From Tiliqua scincoides (Eukaryota; Chordata; Lepidosauria; Squamata; Scincidae), in the NCBI RefSeq assembly GCF_035046505.1, contig NC_089830.1, forward strand, positions 21,652,379 to 21,716,378: a DNA stretch of 64,000 nucleotides, given 5' to 3'. The translations under genes and the position numbers were made by a program. Positions 1 to 11,200 of this stretch are shown here, in pieces. Each line of letters opens with the position of its first letter. The stretch's first letter is position 1. A model generated the notes under the pieces. It ran no database searches, was not told the origin of the DNA, and was given only the letters and a program-made list of their open reading frames with translations.

Positions 1-900
1 GGCGCCAGCATTGACCCTGACATGGTTCCAGGTGCCTTTAACAGCTGCTTGGAGGCAGAATTTCATCAGGTGCAGTAGTTGTCCCACCCCCCCAGGCGAG
101 CCAGCCAATCAGCTGGCAGCAAGCCCTGCTGCTGGCTGATAGGGAGGCAGGCATGGCAATCTTTGCTAGCGCGCCACACAGGCACGCTAGCAGCCCTTCC
201 TCTCAGTAATCCATCTCTTTTCTCTCAGTATTGCACTATTTCATCAGGTGCAGAATTCCATCAGGTGCAGTTGTACCATCTCCATGTCAAGAACAGCATC
301 ACCCGTTGAATGCCTGTCTGCTCCATCGATCATGCATGCTGTAATAGTGAAATGAATGTTGGACATTCCCCCCCCCCCCCCCACTGAAACTGGAATTCAG
401 AGAACCAGAGTGCAGGGCAGAGTGAAAGAGAAGAGAGGAAGAACCTTTATCTCTATACAAAATTACAAAAATAAGCAGACAAAAATCGCAATTTTTTTTT
501 CTATCCTCTGCAGCGCTGAATTGAGAAAGGAAAAACGTTTGCGTCTGCTAAAGACTCAGGACATTGTAGCCACTAGGTGTGCTCTTACTTACAATGGCAA
601 CTTCTCTTTACCCTGAGAAACTTGATTAAGGCTAAGATATTGAGAGGAGTTCATTTATTTTCTCCATGGAGAGAGGAATGGCATGGATCAGCTAACCATC
701 TAACTCAGAACACAGAGGGATTCTATAACTTACGTCATTTCTGCTCATGCTGCCAATCTCCTCCGATAAGTGGGAAGGCTGAAAAGAAGCAGAAAGATAA
801 TCATGGGTGAACTTCTTGGTAGTAGGGGGGGAATCTATCTCTCATGTTTAGTCTGCGTTGGACAGCATGAAAGGCAATAACTGGATCACGGTCTGAGATG
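1..900. other. Intergenic, nothing recognised
   Basis: Short frames only, without splice or codon support; a poly-C run at about 369-382. No gene seen. Confidence 0.5.
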
Positions 901-1006
901 TACAGCAAGTCCCCATTTAAAGTGGTTGGTAGGTTCCTGGAAACTGCAACTTCAAGTGAAATGACTTTCAAACAAAATCAATTTTACTGTAAGCTAATTG
1001 ATAAGT

Positions 1007-1188
1007 CAGGGGTGAGCAAACTTTCAACTTTAGGGATCCTGAACCTTTAACAATTGTATAGAAGAGGGAATTTCAGCAGGTTCAGCTCGTCATCTTACAG
1101 ATGGCAAGCTGCACCTACTGAAATTCTCTCTCCTACACAATTGTTGAAGGTCCAGGATCCCTGAAGTTGAAGGTTTTGCCAACCCCTG
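1007..1188. mobile_element. Palindromic hAT-like MITE
   Basis: CAGGGGTGAGCAAAC start and TTTTGCCAACCCCTG end. The two halves are near reverse complements (GAACCTTTAACAATTGTATA vs ACACAATTGTTGAAGGTCC). Confidence 0.7.
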
Positions 1189-1825
1189 ACATATGTAAAC
1201 AAGAGTTCCCAGTTCCTACAGCCTACTTCTGGTCACAAAAACATCACCAAACTTCTAAAGAAAGTCCCTTCTAGTATTAAACTTTGAAATAAATGTGAGC
1301 TTTAGGGGCCAGAGAAACCCACACAGACATGGGGAGCAGTGACGTCGCTAGGTGGGTGTGGGGGTGACACACACAGGGGGTGACACCACTACTGGCCAAT
1401 TTTTTTTTTAATCTTGGTATTTTTGAATAATAATGTCATGTTATAGATAATTTGATGAGTAAAATCAGGAAAATCCCAGCAAGAAGGAAGCAAAATCTGC
1501 TGAAACGTGCTTAACTTCTCTGCAAATCATGCTAGTTTCAGTTCCGGCCCACCCACCCCTCCATCACACAACCACTGAAGTTCATCTCATCAGGCTCTCC
1601 TTGGCATATCTATGTGACCACTTTATATCACCCACTGGAACCACCCTTATTCCTTTCATTATCTAGATGCCTGACTTATCACTGTCCTCTCCACCTTGAT
1701 GACGGCTCATTTGTCCCAATTACACATTAGAGAAGATGCTATAGGTTCTAGGAGAGCACAACTGTACTATGATCATAGAGACCCTGCAGTGGGTATTAGC
1801 TGTCCTAAGATGCTGTCCCCCTTTA

Positions 1826-1939
1826 AAAGCTAATTGATATGTCAGGGGTGAGCAAACTTTCAACTTTAGGGATCTGAACCTTTAACAATTGTATAGAAGA
1901 GGGAATTTCAGCAGGTTCAGCTCGTCATCTTACAGATGA
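1826..1939. repeat. Partial duplicate of the 5' half of the 1007 MITE plus its flank
   Basis: Matches 990-1100 almost base for base, including the flanking AAGCTAATTGATA outside the element. It is therefore a local duplication and not a second insertion. Confidence 0.75.
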
Positions 1940-2067
1940 CGTTGGAAGAGGCAACATCCCCCTAACAGACATTCCTACCTTTTGGTTTGGCATCAGTTTG
2001 GCAAACATGACCGACTTTTCATCCCCTACTGGATTGAAATCTTACAAATGTTCAAAGAGTCACATTT

Positions 2068-2101
<34 letters not shown>

Positions 2102-2102
2102 C
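2068..2102 (+). repeat. (ATC)n microsatellite
   Basis: About 11 ATC units, followed by an AT-rich stretch like a SINE tail (TTTATATACTGCTTTTCAAG). Confidence 0.9.
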
Positions 2103-2310
2103 ATCAATATAAAATTATTATTATTAAAAACATTTATATACTGCTTTTCAAGAAAAAAAAGTTCACAAAGCAATCTGGAGAGCCAAAGAAATAAACGATT
2201 CTCTGTCTCAAAAGGGTTCACACACTACCAAAAAGCACTTCAGATCTGAAATGTTGCCAACTTTCAGAGTTGTAAGAGATCTCATGTCCATTGGAATTAG
2301 CTCACAAGCG

Positions 2311-2817
2311 CAGCCCAATCCTGTTCCCTCCTAGCATAGCGTAGTAGCCGCTGAGTCTAGTAGACATCGCAAAAGTGCTTTGCAGTGACTTTGGAGTAAG
2401 GAGCTCCAGTAGGAAGGCCTAGGCTGTCCCACCAGCCCTGAATCCACAGTGATAGCCAACAGCGCTGGTGAGTACAGGCGCAGGGGTTGGGGAGGGCAGA
2501 ACGGAGTTACAGAAGGGGGTGTTTTGGAGAGGGGGAGGTTCAGGTCTGGAAGGAGGACAGGGATGGAGAAGGAAGAGGCCTCCTCCATATCCTATTTCCC
2601 TTCCTGAACTTGGAAGCCCAGCGCAGGTCTTCTTGGACTTGCACCAGCAATTTTGCTGGCGCAGATCTGAGTAGCCCCATTGAGTAGGCTGGGAGGACTC
2701 TACATAGGGTAAGGAAACAAATGTTCCCAAGGAGACCTCCGGCCTGCTCAAACCCAGAGCTGGATACAGCATTGGCCGTGTTGCCCTGCTGAGCCAGCAC
2801 TAGATAGGTTTGGGCTG
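2311..2817. mobile_element. About 500-bp MITE with CAGCCCAATCC ends
   Basis: Starts CAGCCCAATCCTG and ends ATAGGTTTGGGCTG. Interior motif GTAGCCCCATTGAG...GGGTAAGGAAAC recurs in relatives at about 4.72-5.0, 33.04-33.29, 57.86-58.39 and 61.84-62.25 kb. Confidence 0.6.
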
Positions 2818-2819
2818 TG

Positions 2820-3690
2820 GCCTCCAGGCTACCCACTAAAGAATAAGGCATTTCCTTCTTACCAAGGGAGCAGCTCTGGTGCCTTCCAGAGCCAGCAGGC
2901 AGACGAGGGAGAAAGCCACTACCAACTGGTCCTTCATCCTTGACTTGCCTCTCTCTCCCTTTATCTCTTTCTGCTTGGATAAGATGATGGGCTCTCTTTA
3001 TTTGGATGCCCACTTGGGCAATACTAATCTCTGTGCCCAATGACTCAACCTTTGAATGAGCCAATACCTGCTTTGACCAGTCCTCTTTCCTCATATTTAG
3101 GGGTCCACACCCTCTCTCCTTTCCACCGAAGCCATTGTGCAACTCTTTGGCCCAGTTCCCCTTTCTTCTTCTTCCTCTCTTTGCACCCTATTCACATTTT
3201 TGCTCTCTGCTTGTACCCCACTAGAGGGCTTTTAAGTGCAGAATCTAGTGAACCAAAATCCTGATCCTGGTTTCCCTATGGGAAGTTGAGTGGGTCATTT
3301 CAGTGTTGGCAGGGAGGTTCCTTCTCCAGTTTCTTCAATAGTATAATTTTCTTGCTTCCAATAAAGAACACAGCCACATTTTTTTCACACGTATGTCCAC
3401 CTTGGGGTGATTCGGCCAATTCAACCAAATTGGTCCCCATGCTTAGAAGGGGTCTCAGCTCCATAGCTGATGCTGTGGCATAGAATTGTGCATGCCGAGG
3501 CATGGATAGTGGAGTTCCTACCCACCTCTGCCTTTGTATGGCCTGAAATGGGCTTCCTAGAAGCTGTTGGTGGTGACATCATCACACCACCACTATTTCC
3601 AGGGACTGACTTCGCGCACAGCATAATCAGCCCTAGAATCTCCTCTGCCTCATGGCTGCTTGATGAGTGGGGAGTCATGGGGCACCTTCC
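2820..3690. other. Intergenic, nothing recognised
   Basis: No exon or repeat that I can name; the open frames have no known motif. Confidence 0.4.
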
Positions 3691-3721
3691 TTATGAGGCT
3701 GGGGCTGGGACTGGGGCTGGG

Positions 3722-4403
3722 GCACCTTCCTTATGAGGAAAGGCTACGGCGTTTGGGCCTCTTCAGCCTAGAAGAGAGACGCCTGAGGGGGGACATGATT
3801 GAGACATACAAAATTATGCAGGGGATGGACAGAGTGGATAGAGAGATGCCCTTTACACTCTCACATAACACCAGAACCAGGGGACATCCACTAAAATTGA
3901 GTGTTGGGAGAGTTAGAACAGACAAAAGAAAATATTTCTTTACTCAGCGTGTGGTCGGTCTGTGGAACTCCTTGCCACAGGATGTGGTGATGGCGTCTGG
4001 CCTGGATGCCTTTAAAAGGGGATTGGACAAGTTTCTGGAGGAAAAATCCATTACGGGTTACAGGCCATGATGTGTATGCGCAACCTCCTGATTTTAGAAA
4101 TGTGCTATGTCAGAAGGCCAGATGCAAGGGAGGACACAAGGATGAGGTCTCTTGTTATCAGGTGTGCTCCCTGGGGCATTTGGTGGGCCACTGTGAGATA
4201 CGGGAAGCTGGACTAGATGGGCCTATGGCCTGATCCAGTGGGGCTGTTCTTATGTTCTTAACTACAATTCCCAGGAAGCCTTGCAGGTCTCTTGTTATCT
4301 GGTGTTCTCCCCGGGGCATTTGGTGGGCCACTGTGAGATACGGGAAGCTGGACTAGATGGGCCTATGGCCTGATCCAGTGGGGCTGTTCTTATGTTCTTA
4401 TGT
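3722..4403 (+). mobile_element. CR1 3' fragment with duplicated tail
   Basis: Homologous to the last 550 bp of the long CR1 (GHLPYEERLRRLGLFSLEERRLRGDM). The terminal 115 bp occur twice (4146-4260 and 4288-4402), separated by a short stretch starting ACTACAATTCCCAGGAAGCC, so the tail was duplicated or two copies inserted in tandem. Confidence 0.8.
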
Positions 4404-4496
4404 TCATGGGGCAGTCTCCCCATAAAAATGCTTTGGATTGTGCCCTGCCATTCCTGGGGATAGCCCTGAGCATATTGGTTCCTAACTAGCAAGTGT

Positions 4497-4630
4497 TACC
4501 CTGCACGTGCCTGATCTTGGAAGCTAAGCAGGATCAGGCCTGGTTAGTACTTAGATGGGAGACCGCCTGGGAATACCAGGTGCTGTAGGCTTATACCATA
4601 GTCTTTCAAGACTGAAGGTTGCCAACCAAA
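4497..4630 (+). mobile_element. 5S-rRNA-derived SINE
   Basis: The body matches 5S rRNA: GATCTTGGAAGCTAAGCAGG, GGCCTGGTTAGTACTTAGAT and GGGAGACCGCCTGGGAATAC, covering the internal promoter boxes. The 3' part, CATAGTCTTTCAAGACTGAA GGTTGCCAAC, is the tail of the second LINE family. It is a SINE, not a working 5S gene. Confidence 0.85.
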
Positions 4631-4714
4631 TGTGCTGGTTCATATTTTAGTTTTAAGACTGCATACAAAGACTTGTATTCCAAAAAATAAAAAAGGTAGA
4701 GAGGCTTACATGCC

Positions 4715-5010
4715 ATTGAAATTAGTGGGACTTAAATTGGGTGGGTGGTGGGTGAGCGGAGGTGGGGGCCAGGATTCAGCACTTGTGTCGGATCCTAACA
4801 CCAGTCCCAGGTAGCCCAGGACAGCTCCGACCTGCTCGGATCTGCGCCACCTCTTGATGTGGTGCAGATCCAAGTAGATCCATTGGGGCTGCTGCGTTTT
4901 TACCCAGGGTAAGGGGAAGCAATTCCTCCTGCCCTGGGCTGAGCCACTTTTGGCCACAACCGTGTTGTGGATGCAGGTCTGCACAGGAGATGAACTCCTT
5001 CGACAAGCAG
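4715..5010. mobile_element. Partial copy of the 500-bp MITE family
   Basis: Interior CCATTGGGGCTGCTGCG and CAGGGTAAGGGGAAGCAATT match the copies at 2.3 and 57.9 kb. Ends are not clear. Confidence 0.5.
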
Positions 5011-5623
5011 TAGGACACTGTATGGGGCAACACATTTGTTTACCCTCTGCCCAGCCATCACTGAGGCTATCTAAAAGTTCCAAATGGCTTCCTTTATGCA
5101 GTTCTGGTTTTTGTATTTGTTATTGTTCTATGCTTAGCTGTTGTTCGCTTCCCCATTTTAACCACAAGTTACACAACCTTCTCTTGCCTCATTTCTTCAG
5201 CTGTTTAACCACGCAGGTGCCAAATTCCAGCAGTGTTCCATACCTCCATACTCTGGAGATTTTTGGCCACCTTCCCGGACAGGGCAGGTTTCTCACCCAT
5301 GCCTCAAGAAATTACTGCAGAGGTGGCAGATTTTCCCCATCCCTTATATGCAAGGCAAAGCAGGATAGCTAGGCTTGCCAATTAGCCTGGGGTGCAAGGG
5401 GGGGGGGTACTCAGGCAACCATAAAGGCTGCTCCCCTTCCTTGAGACTCAGTCAGTTTCTGGGGATGAAGAACTTCACCTTCCTACCCAGAAAAATGATA
5501 TGAGATTACTTGATCTCCTTAGAAGGCCAAGTAGAATTTTTTTTTTTTTTGCTCCTCACCTTATTGACCTTGGTCAAGAGTTTTTCTTGTCCACTTTGAA
5601 CTATAAAATGGATGTGGTGCATA

Positions 5624-6042
5624 ACTGTGGGCCCTCCTTATCCATCTCTGGATATCTGCAATGCCGAACCCATGGCTGAAAGTCCTCAGAGGATCTCCTG
5701 CACCCAACCAGAAGTGACTTCCGCTTGTGTCTGGGAGGTGTTCAGATGCATGGGGAGGCCATGCGCAGTCTCCCTGCACCTCAGAAGGCATCCTGGAAGC
5801 AAGCACAAGGCACTTCTGATTCACTGGAGCAAACCGGAAATGCCTTCCAGTCATGCCTGGGGGGCTTTGGCGGAATCTGGAAGGTGGTGTGTGTGACCTT
5901 TGGAGGGTTGGACATGGCCCCCAGGTAAGCAATTGTGGCACTGCATGGCCCTCCCACCCAGATTTCATTATCCATAAAATTTGGTATCCATGGAGGCTCC
6001 TGAAACTCATCCCTTGTGGATACCAAGGGCCCACTGTAGTTA
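5624..6042. mobile_element. Tigger/mariner-like MITE
   Basis: Inverted ends ACTGTGGGCCCTCCTTATCC and GGATACCAAGGGCCCACTGTA, with an AT-type target. A fragment of the same type occurs at 14650-14715 (TATCGAGGGCCCACTGTAT). Confidence 0.6.
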
Positions 6043-6582
6043 ATCTGTTCACAACTGGTAAGTTAAGTGTGATGAAGAGAGTTGAAATAGACAAGAAGAT
6101 GTGCTCTCTGAGGTCAACTGAATTTTTCAAAGGGACTCCAAGGCCCATCTCTGGATCTACAGCAGTAACTCCAGTCTAAAGTAGTCACCAGGGTGGCTCC
6201 CCCCCCCCCAAATTCTAATTAGTCAACAAGTTTTGCTCACAACCAGCTTCCCACCTACTAACGTGACAGTCTGCTGAACTGATGCAGGAAGGAGCTCACG
6301 CAAACTATCGTAGAAACTGTTTGTGGCCATCCAAGCTTCCCCTCGTTGACAAATAAAGCAGAAGAGGATGTGTGGGAGTTCTGCAACTTCCTGAGTCTCA
6401 GGAAATTTCAGGGGAAGCCTTTCATAGCAACAAGGAGTCAGTTTCCTTGGAAAGAACACTGTAGATATGGCATCCTTGTTGCTGGGGGGGGGGGGCGATC
6501 CACATCAGAACAGCAGCAGAGACAAATTGCAAGCATGCCCACAGCAAAACACAGGAGACAAAGTCTTTGCATTAAGTCAAGA

Positions 6583-6797
6583 TGGTGTAATGGTTCTGGT
6601 TTTGGACTTGGAAGAATTCATGTTCGAATCCCCCTCAGTCACAAAGTTTCTTGGGTGACCGTGAACCAGTCTCTCTAGGTTTCACCTACCTCACAGGATT
6701 GTTGTGAGGACTAAAGGGGGACAAGAATCACATATATCACCCTGAGCTCCTTGGAGAAAATGCGGTATTAAAATGTGAAAAATAAATAAATAGAACA
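6583..6797 (+). mobile_element. tRNA-derived squamate-type SINE
   Basis: The head has tRNA-like boxes (GGTGTAATGGTTCTG..., GTTCGAATCCCCCTC). The body contains CTCACAGGATTGTTGTGAGG and the tail is ACCCTGAGCTCCTTGGAG...AAAATGTGAAAAATAAATAAATA. Confidence 0.7.
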
Positions 6798-6799
6798 GA

Positions 6800-7610
6800 A
6801 TAGAGCCACGATTTATTAAAATTACATAGAGCCAATTTCAAAACATATCATGCCACAGGTCCTAACTCCTTACAGTCATCATTCCCCTTTAGTGCAGGCT
6901 GCTAACTTGCAGAAGTCAGTCAGCCCTACGGCTGTGCAGTTCCAAGCTGAGCTCAGTAAACCTGAAAGTTCAGACCCATGAAGTCATCACCAGTGTCCAG
7001 GGATGCCATTTTTGACAGTCAGGTCAGGAGAAGAGCTTCACCCATTTTTCAAATTGAGTTTTTTACAATGGTATTCTATGAGACAAACTCATAGAACCTT
7101 CCATTTTCCCAGCTGTTTCCCTTCATAGGGCAAGCATCACCCTGGCTGCACAGCTGTTGCACTTTCTAAGCTCTTTCATGCAGCTGCAAAGCAAGACTCA
7201 GGCCGGTTCTCAGGATGTTATCCATTTCTTGCCATCTGATTCCTCCACACACCTCCACATTCCTGCATCTCTAGCCACTGGTTCCTGTTCATCCATCCAA
7301 GGCAGGACTTGAGCTGATCCTGCTTCACCTTTCAGGCAAGGTGACAGCTCAACCTCCAGACCACACCTCCTGCCCTATACAGCAGCTCCTAACTATCTTC
7401 CCCCCCCCATTTGAGTGATGTATGGCCGTCCATCGGGGTCTTCACCTGGCATGCATCAAAAGCAGAAATGCAACTACAGGACTCAGACAGAGGAAGAAGA
7501 AAAGGGAAATGAAATAAAAGGTCAGTCACAGGGCATAAGGTTGGCAGGGAAAGGAGTTGTAATGCTTACAAAGAAAGAAGACTGGGAGAAGCAAGGGTTG
7601 GTTCCTTCCA
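6800..7610. other. Intergenic before gene A
   Basis: Diverged minus-strand remnant of the long SINE head (to about 7380, CCAGACCACACCTCCTGCCC). Otherwise nothing recognised. Confidence 0.4.
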
Positions 7611-7613
7611 GGG

Positions 7614-8056
7614 TGTCAGGGTATGAAAAACACAACCCAAGGAATTTGGCCTGGATAAGGTAGATCCTCAGCCATGTAAAATGCTGGATCACCTAAGCAT
7701 CAGGTGAACAGAGAACACGCTGATTACAACAGATGCTGAGTCAGCATCAGGAGGTGGAGACACTGCCCTTGCTAATTCCCGCACAGTGCTTTAAAAGGCC
7801 TGCAAGAGTCTTCATGGGTGGGCAGGCAGGACGAGGGGAACGGCAGGGAAGGCCGGAAGGCTGGTAAAAGCAAGGAAGGTTGATAAGTCGTATGTTTTGG
7901 CAAGCTATGCCGTCTTTATGTTGCTTTGTTATACTGCTATTATTTTATGTTACCTTGTAAATATAGACTGCATTACTGAAACACTTCAAGCCTGAAATAC
8001 TCTTTGTGTGGGCTACGTCTTTGAAGCCACATTCCGCATTCCACATTCCGCTGACG
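7614..8056 (+). mobile_element. Possible solo LTR (fossil) just upstream of the gene A promoter
   Basis: Begins TGTCAGGGTATG and ends about CCGCTGACG. It contains a TATA-like TTTAAAAGG near 7790 and a downstream T-rich stretch, the layout of an LTR. No target duplication was found. If real, its end is about 40 bp from gene A's TGAGTCA box. Confidence 0.35.
7734..7746. promoter_or_regulatory. Perfect Maf-type element (T-MARE) TGCTGAGTCAGCA
   Basis: A 13-bp palindrome with an AP-1 core, 480 bp before the gene A start codon and inside the possible LTR. Large or small Maf dimers are known to bind this motif. Use here is inference. Confidence 0.4.
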
Positions 8057-8095
8057 GCAGCAGATAAGATAGCTGCTCCTAACCGGACACAGGGC

Positions 8096-8212
8096 TGAGT
8101 CATTGGGTTTGGTGCCCAGAGGTCAGCACGGCACTGGACATAAATAGAACCCTTTGTTTAGCCATCATTCTCATCCCCAACTCAAGAGAGAAAAGGAGAA
8201 AGAAGCCCAAGG
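8096..8212 (+). promoter_or_regulatory. Gene A core promoter: TGAGTCA box, TATA-like box, 5' UTR
   Basis: TGAGTCA (AP-1 consensus) lies at 8096-8102 and CATAAATA at 8139-8146, 67 bp before the ATG. The same two boxes occur in the same order and near-equal spacing before gene B, with similar bases between them (TTGGGTTTGG here, CTGGGCTTGG there). The conserved spacing suggests transcription starts shortly upstream of the ATG, with no separate 5' UTR exon. AP-1 use is inferred from the motif only. Confidence 0.6.
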
Positions 8213-11200
8213 ATGACGGTCCAGGTTGTGGCTGTTTGCCTCCTCATCTCTCTGCTGTCCCTACCTGATGCCGGAGCTGCACCTGCAGTAACAAAGGTCC
8301 TGACATTGTATGGTGGAGGGTGGCCAGGAGTGGGGTCAGTGTGAGTGTTCCAACCTAATTGAAACGGGAATTAAATATCACAGGAATCTGAAATGTATGT
8401 GAACTGGAATGAATGTTCAAGTGTCTGAGATCTGGCAACATCTCAAGTTTAAAATGATTTTTTAAACATTCTAATTTGCTTTGTACTACTGAGCTGGATG
8501 GGGGATATCTTCAAAATCAATCAATCAAACAAACAATCAATCAAGCTTAAACTATGTTTGGGTTAGGACATTTCCCACCTTTATTCATCCCTCTGTTTCA
8601 CTTTACTCTGCATTTCACTCATTTTGAATTGAAGTTAATTAGAAGAATTGTTAAAATTTATTCCAAGGGGGAGTACTGCTCTTATTGAAGTTAGAGTCTG
8701 GTCCAACAAGAAGCTGACGGAACATACCAAGATCCAGGTCTACAGAGCTTGCGTCCTGAGTACACTTCTGTACTGCAGCGAGTCATGGACTCTTCGCTCA
8801 CAACAGGAGAGGAAACTGAACACTTTCCACATGCGCTGCCTCCAATGCATCCTCGGCATCACCTGGCAGGACAAAGTTCCAAACAACACAGTCCTGGAAC
8901 AAGCTGGAATCCCTAGCATGTATGCACTGCTGAAACAGAGACGCCTGCGTTGGCTCGGTCATGTCGTGAGAATGGATGATGGCCGGATTCCAAAGGATCT
9001 CCTCTATGGAGAACTCGTGCAAGGAAAGCGCCCTACAGGTAGACCACAGCTGCGATACAAGGACATCTGCAAGAGGGATCTGAAGGCCTTAGGGATGGAC
9101 CTCAACAGGTGGGAAACCCTGGCCTCTGAGCGGCCCGCTTGGAGGCAGGCTGTGCAGCATGGCCTTTCCCAGTTTGAAGAGACACTTGGCCAACAGCAAA
9201 GAAGGAAGGCCCATAGCCAAGGAGACAGACCAGGGACAGACTGCACTTGCTCCCGGTTTGGAAGGGATTGTCACTCCCGAATTGGCCTTTTCAGCCACAC
9301 TAGACGCTGTTCCAGAACCACCATTCAGAGCGCGATACCATAGTCTTTCGAGACTGAAGGTTGCCAACACACCCAGAGGCAAATATTAAAGAAGCTTGCC
9401 AGGATCAAAGCTGGCAATTATACACCTTTTTTGGTCAGTGTCCTTAGCAATCAATGCTTGTCTACCCTGAGATATCTATATCCTTTCTGAGAGTAGAACT
9501 AGTTCAAATGGGTACAAAGTGCAAGAGGAGATTCTGCTTGGACATCAGGAAGAGATTATTGATGATCTAGGAGGTTCAGCCGTAGAACAGATTGCCAAGG
9601 GTGGTGGTGAATTTTCTCTCACTGGAGATCATCAAGCAGAGCCTCGACTGGTACCTGCTGGAAGTGCTCTAGGAGGAACTCTTACTATGGGCAGGGGGTT
9701 GGACTAGATGACCTCATGTGTTCCTTCCAACTCTATGATTCTATGAGATTGGTTATCATTATTGGAAACCAATATTCTATGATATCGGTTCCCCTTTCTA
9801 AGTTATTCTCAGATGTACAATACAGACCCGGATCCAGTCACCTTGGGCATTTGTTTTGGCATGGGAAAGGAGGGATATAAATCTTTTAAATAAATACATA
9901 GTACAGTTCACCTCCCTGTTGCAGCTCCCCTCCTGTGACACGTCAGCTATTTTTGCCAAAAAACCCACTGAAATTCTGTTCTTTCTTCTCCTTTCTAGAG
10001 AGTAGGCAGTATCACTGCCCGTGCTATAGGACCTAACAGCTTCCAGAACAATGGAGTAAGTTTTGAGATGGAATACTTAAAAACTGGACTTAGAGAAGAG
10101 AGGCAAATATTAATAGCATGTATAATAATTACTTAATATTTAATAGGAATATTCTTAGCCTCTGCTTTTTTTCCCCCCAGAAAACTAGTGCAACTGGTAG
10201 AAGAGTACGTATCAGGATGAAAAGCTTTTCGGGAGGTTTCCCAGGCACCCACCTGAATGATGGTCTTTTGGCTCTTTTCCAGAATGTCGGCAGCTTTAAC
10301 GGCAACATTGGGGGAGCCGGAAGCTTCAACAACAATGGGGTAAGAGTCCAGAAACTCTGGAGATGGATACTGAGCAGAACATTTTCCCCAAGAAATGAGA
10401 TCTCCCTTTAACATCATAGCCAACCTTTCAGCACACCTTTCAGCGCATCCTCCTGGAGATTTTTTCATAGAAACTCTGTTTTAAAGTAGAGGAAAGAATT
10501 TTTCCTCCACTTTAAGTCACAGTTCATGTAGCGCATGACATTGGCTTTGGGGAATATGTCGGCAATTTGAAATGAAGGGAGCTCTGTTCTGGGAGACAAA
10601 CTTCATGCACTGAGGTACCAAAAGAGTGTATGTGGAGTCATTTAAAAGAGCAGAGAACCCTCTTTTATGTTAGTCCCAAACTAGTGGTAGTAGGTGTTAT
10701 ACCACATCTTCATCAGCCTGGAGCTTGCTCTTCCAAAGTTTCATCAAATACACTCAAAAATAGTCCTAGATGTTCCCCAAAAAACAAAGCTAACTTCTTA
10801 GATCCTATTTCCAAGGCAGCCCAAAGCTGGGTGACCAGATATCATAACGGCAAGAGAGGACATGGCACCCCAAAATGTAGGACATCCAAGAAAAATGTAG
10901 GACATGACAAAATAAAAGCTAAAAACACTCCTATATGGATTGCATGTGGTTAATTTAAACACCATATTTCTTATTATTAAATTTTAAAACTATACTGCAT
11001 ATGATTTATTACATATAATTTATTAATTACAAGAAGGCTATGCGTTGCCTGCACACAGGGAAAAGGAGGGCATTTAAGTTCTTTTCCAGGACACATGGCT
11101 AAAAAAGAGGACATGACCTGGAAAAAGAGGACATCTGGCTACCCTGGCCCAAAGTCAAAAATCACAATCCACCTTCTCCTCTTCCTTGTAATGATGTGAG

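Noticed and set aside
2071-2100. Poly-His or poly-Ser coding tract
   Set aside because: It is an (ATC)n microsatellite next to a SINE-like tail.
3660-4070. Open frame with LGLGHLPYEERLRRLGLFSLEERR
   Set aside because: It is a CR1 LINE fragment, not a host gene.
4497-4617. Functional 5S rRNA gene
   Set aside because: The body is truncated and diverged and is joined to a LINE-type tail, so it is a SINE.
6583-6660. tRNA gene
   Set aside because: Only the promoter boxes resemble a tRNA; no cloverleaf is complete and a SINE body follows.
8648-9343. 231-residue open frame as a host gene
   Set aside because: RRLRWLGHVVRM and the zinc knuckle mark it as the end of a LINE protein, with further copies in the window.
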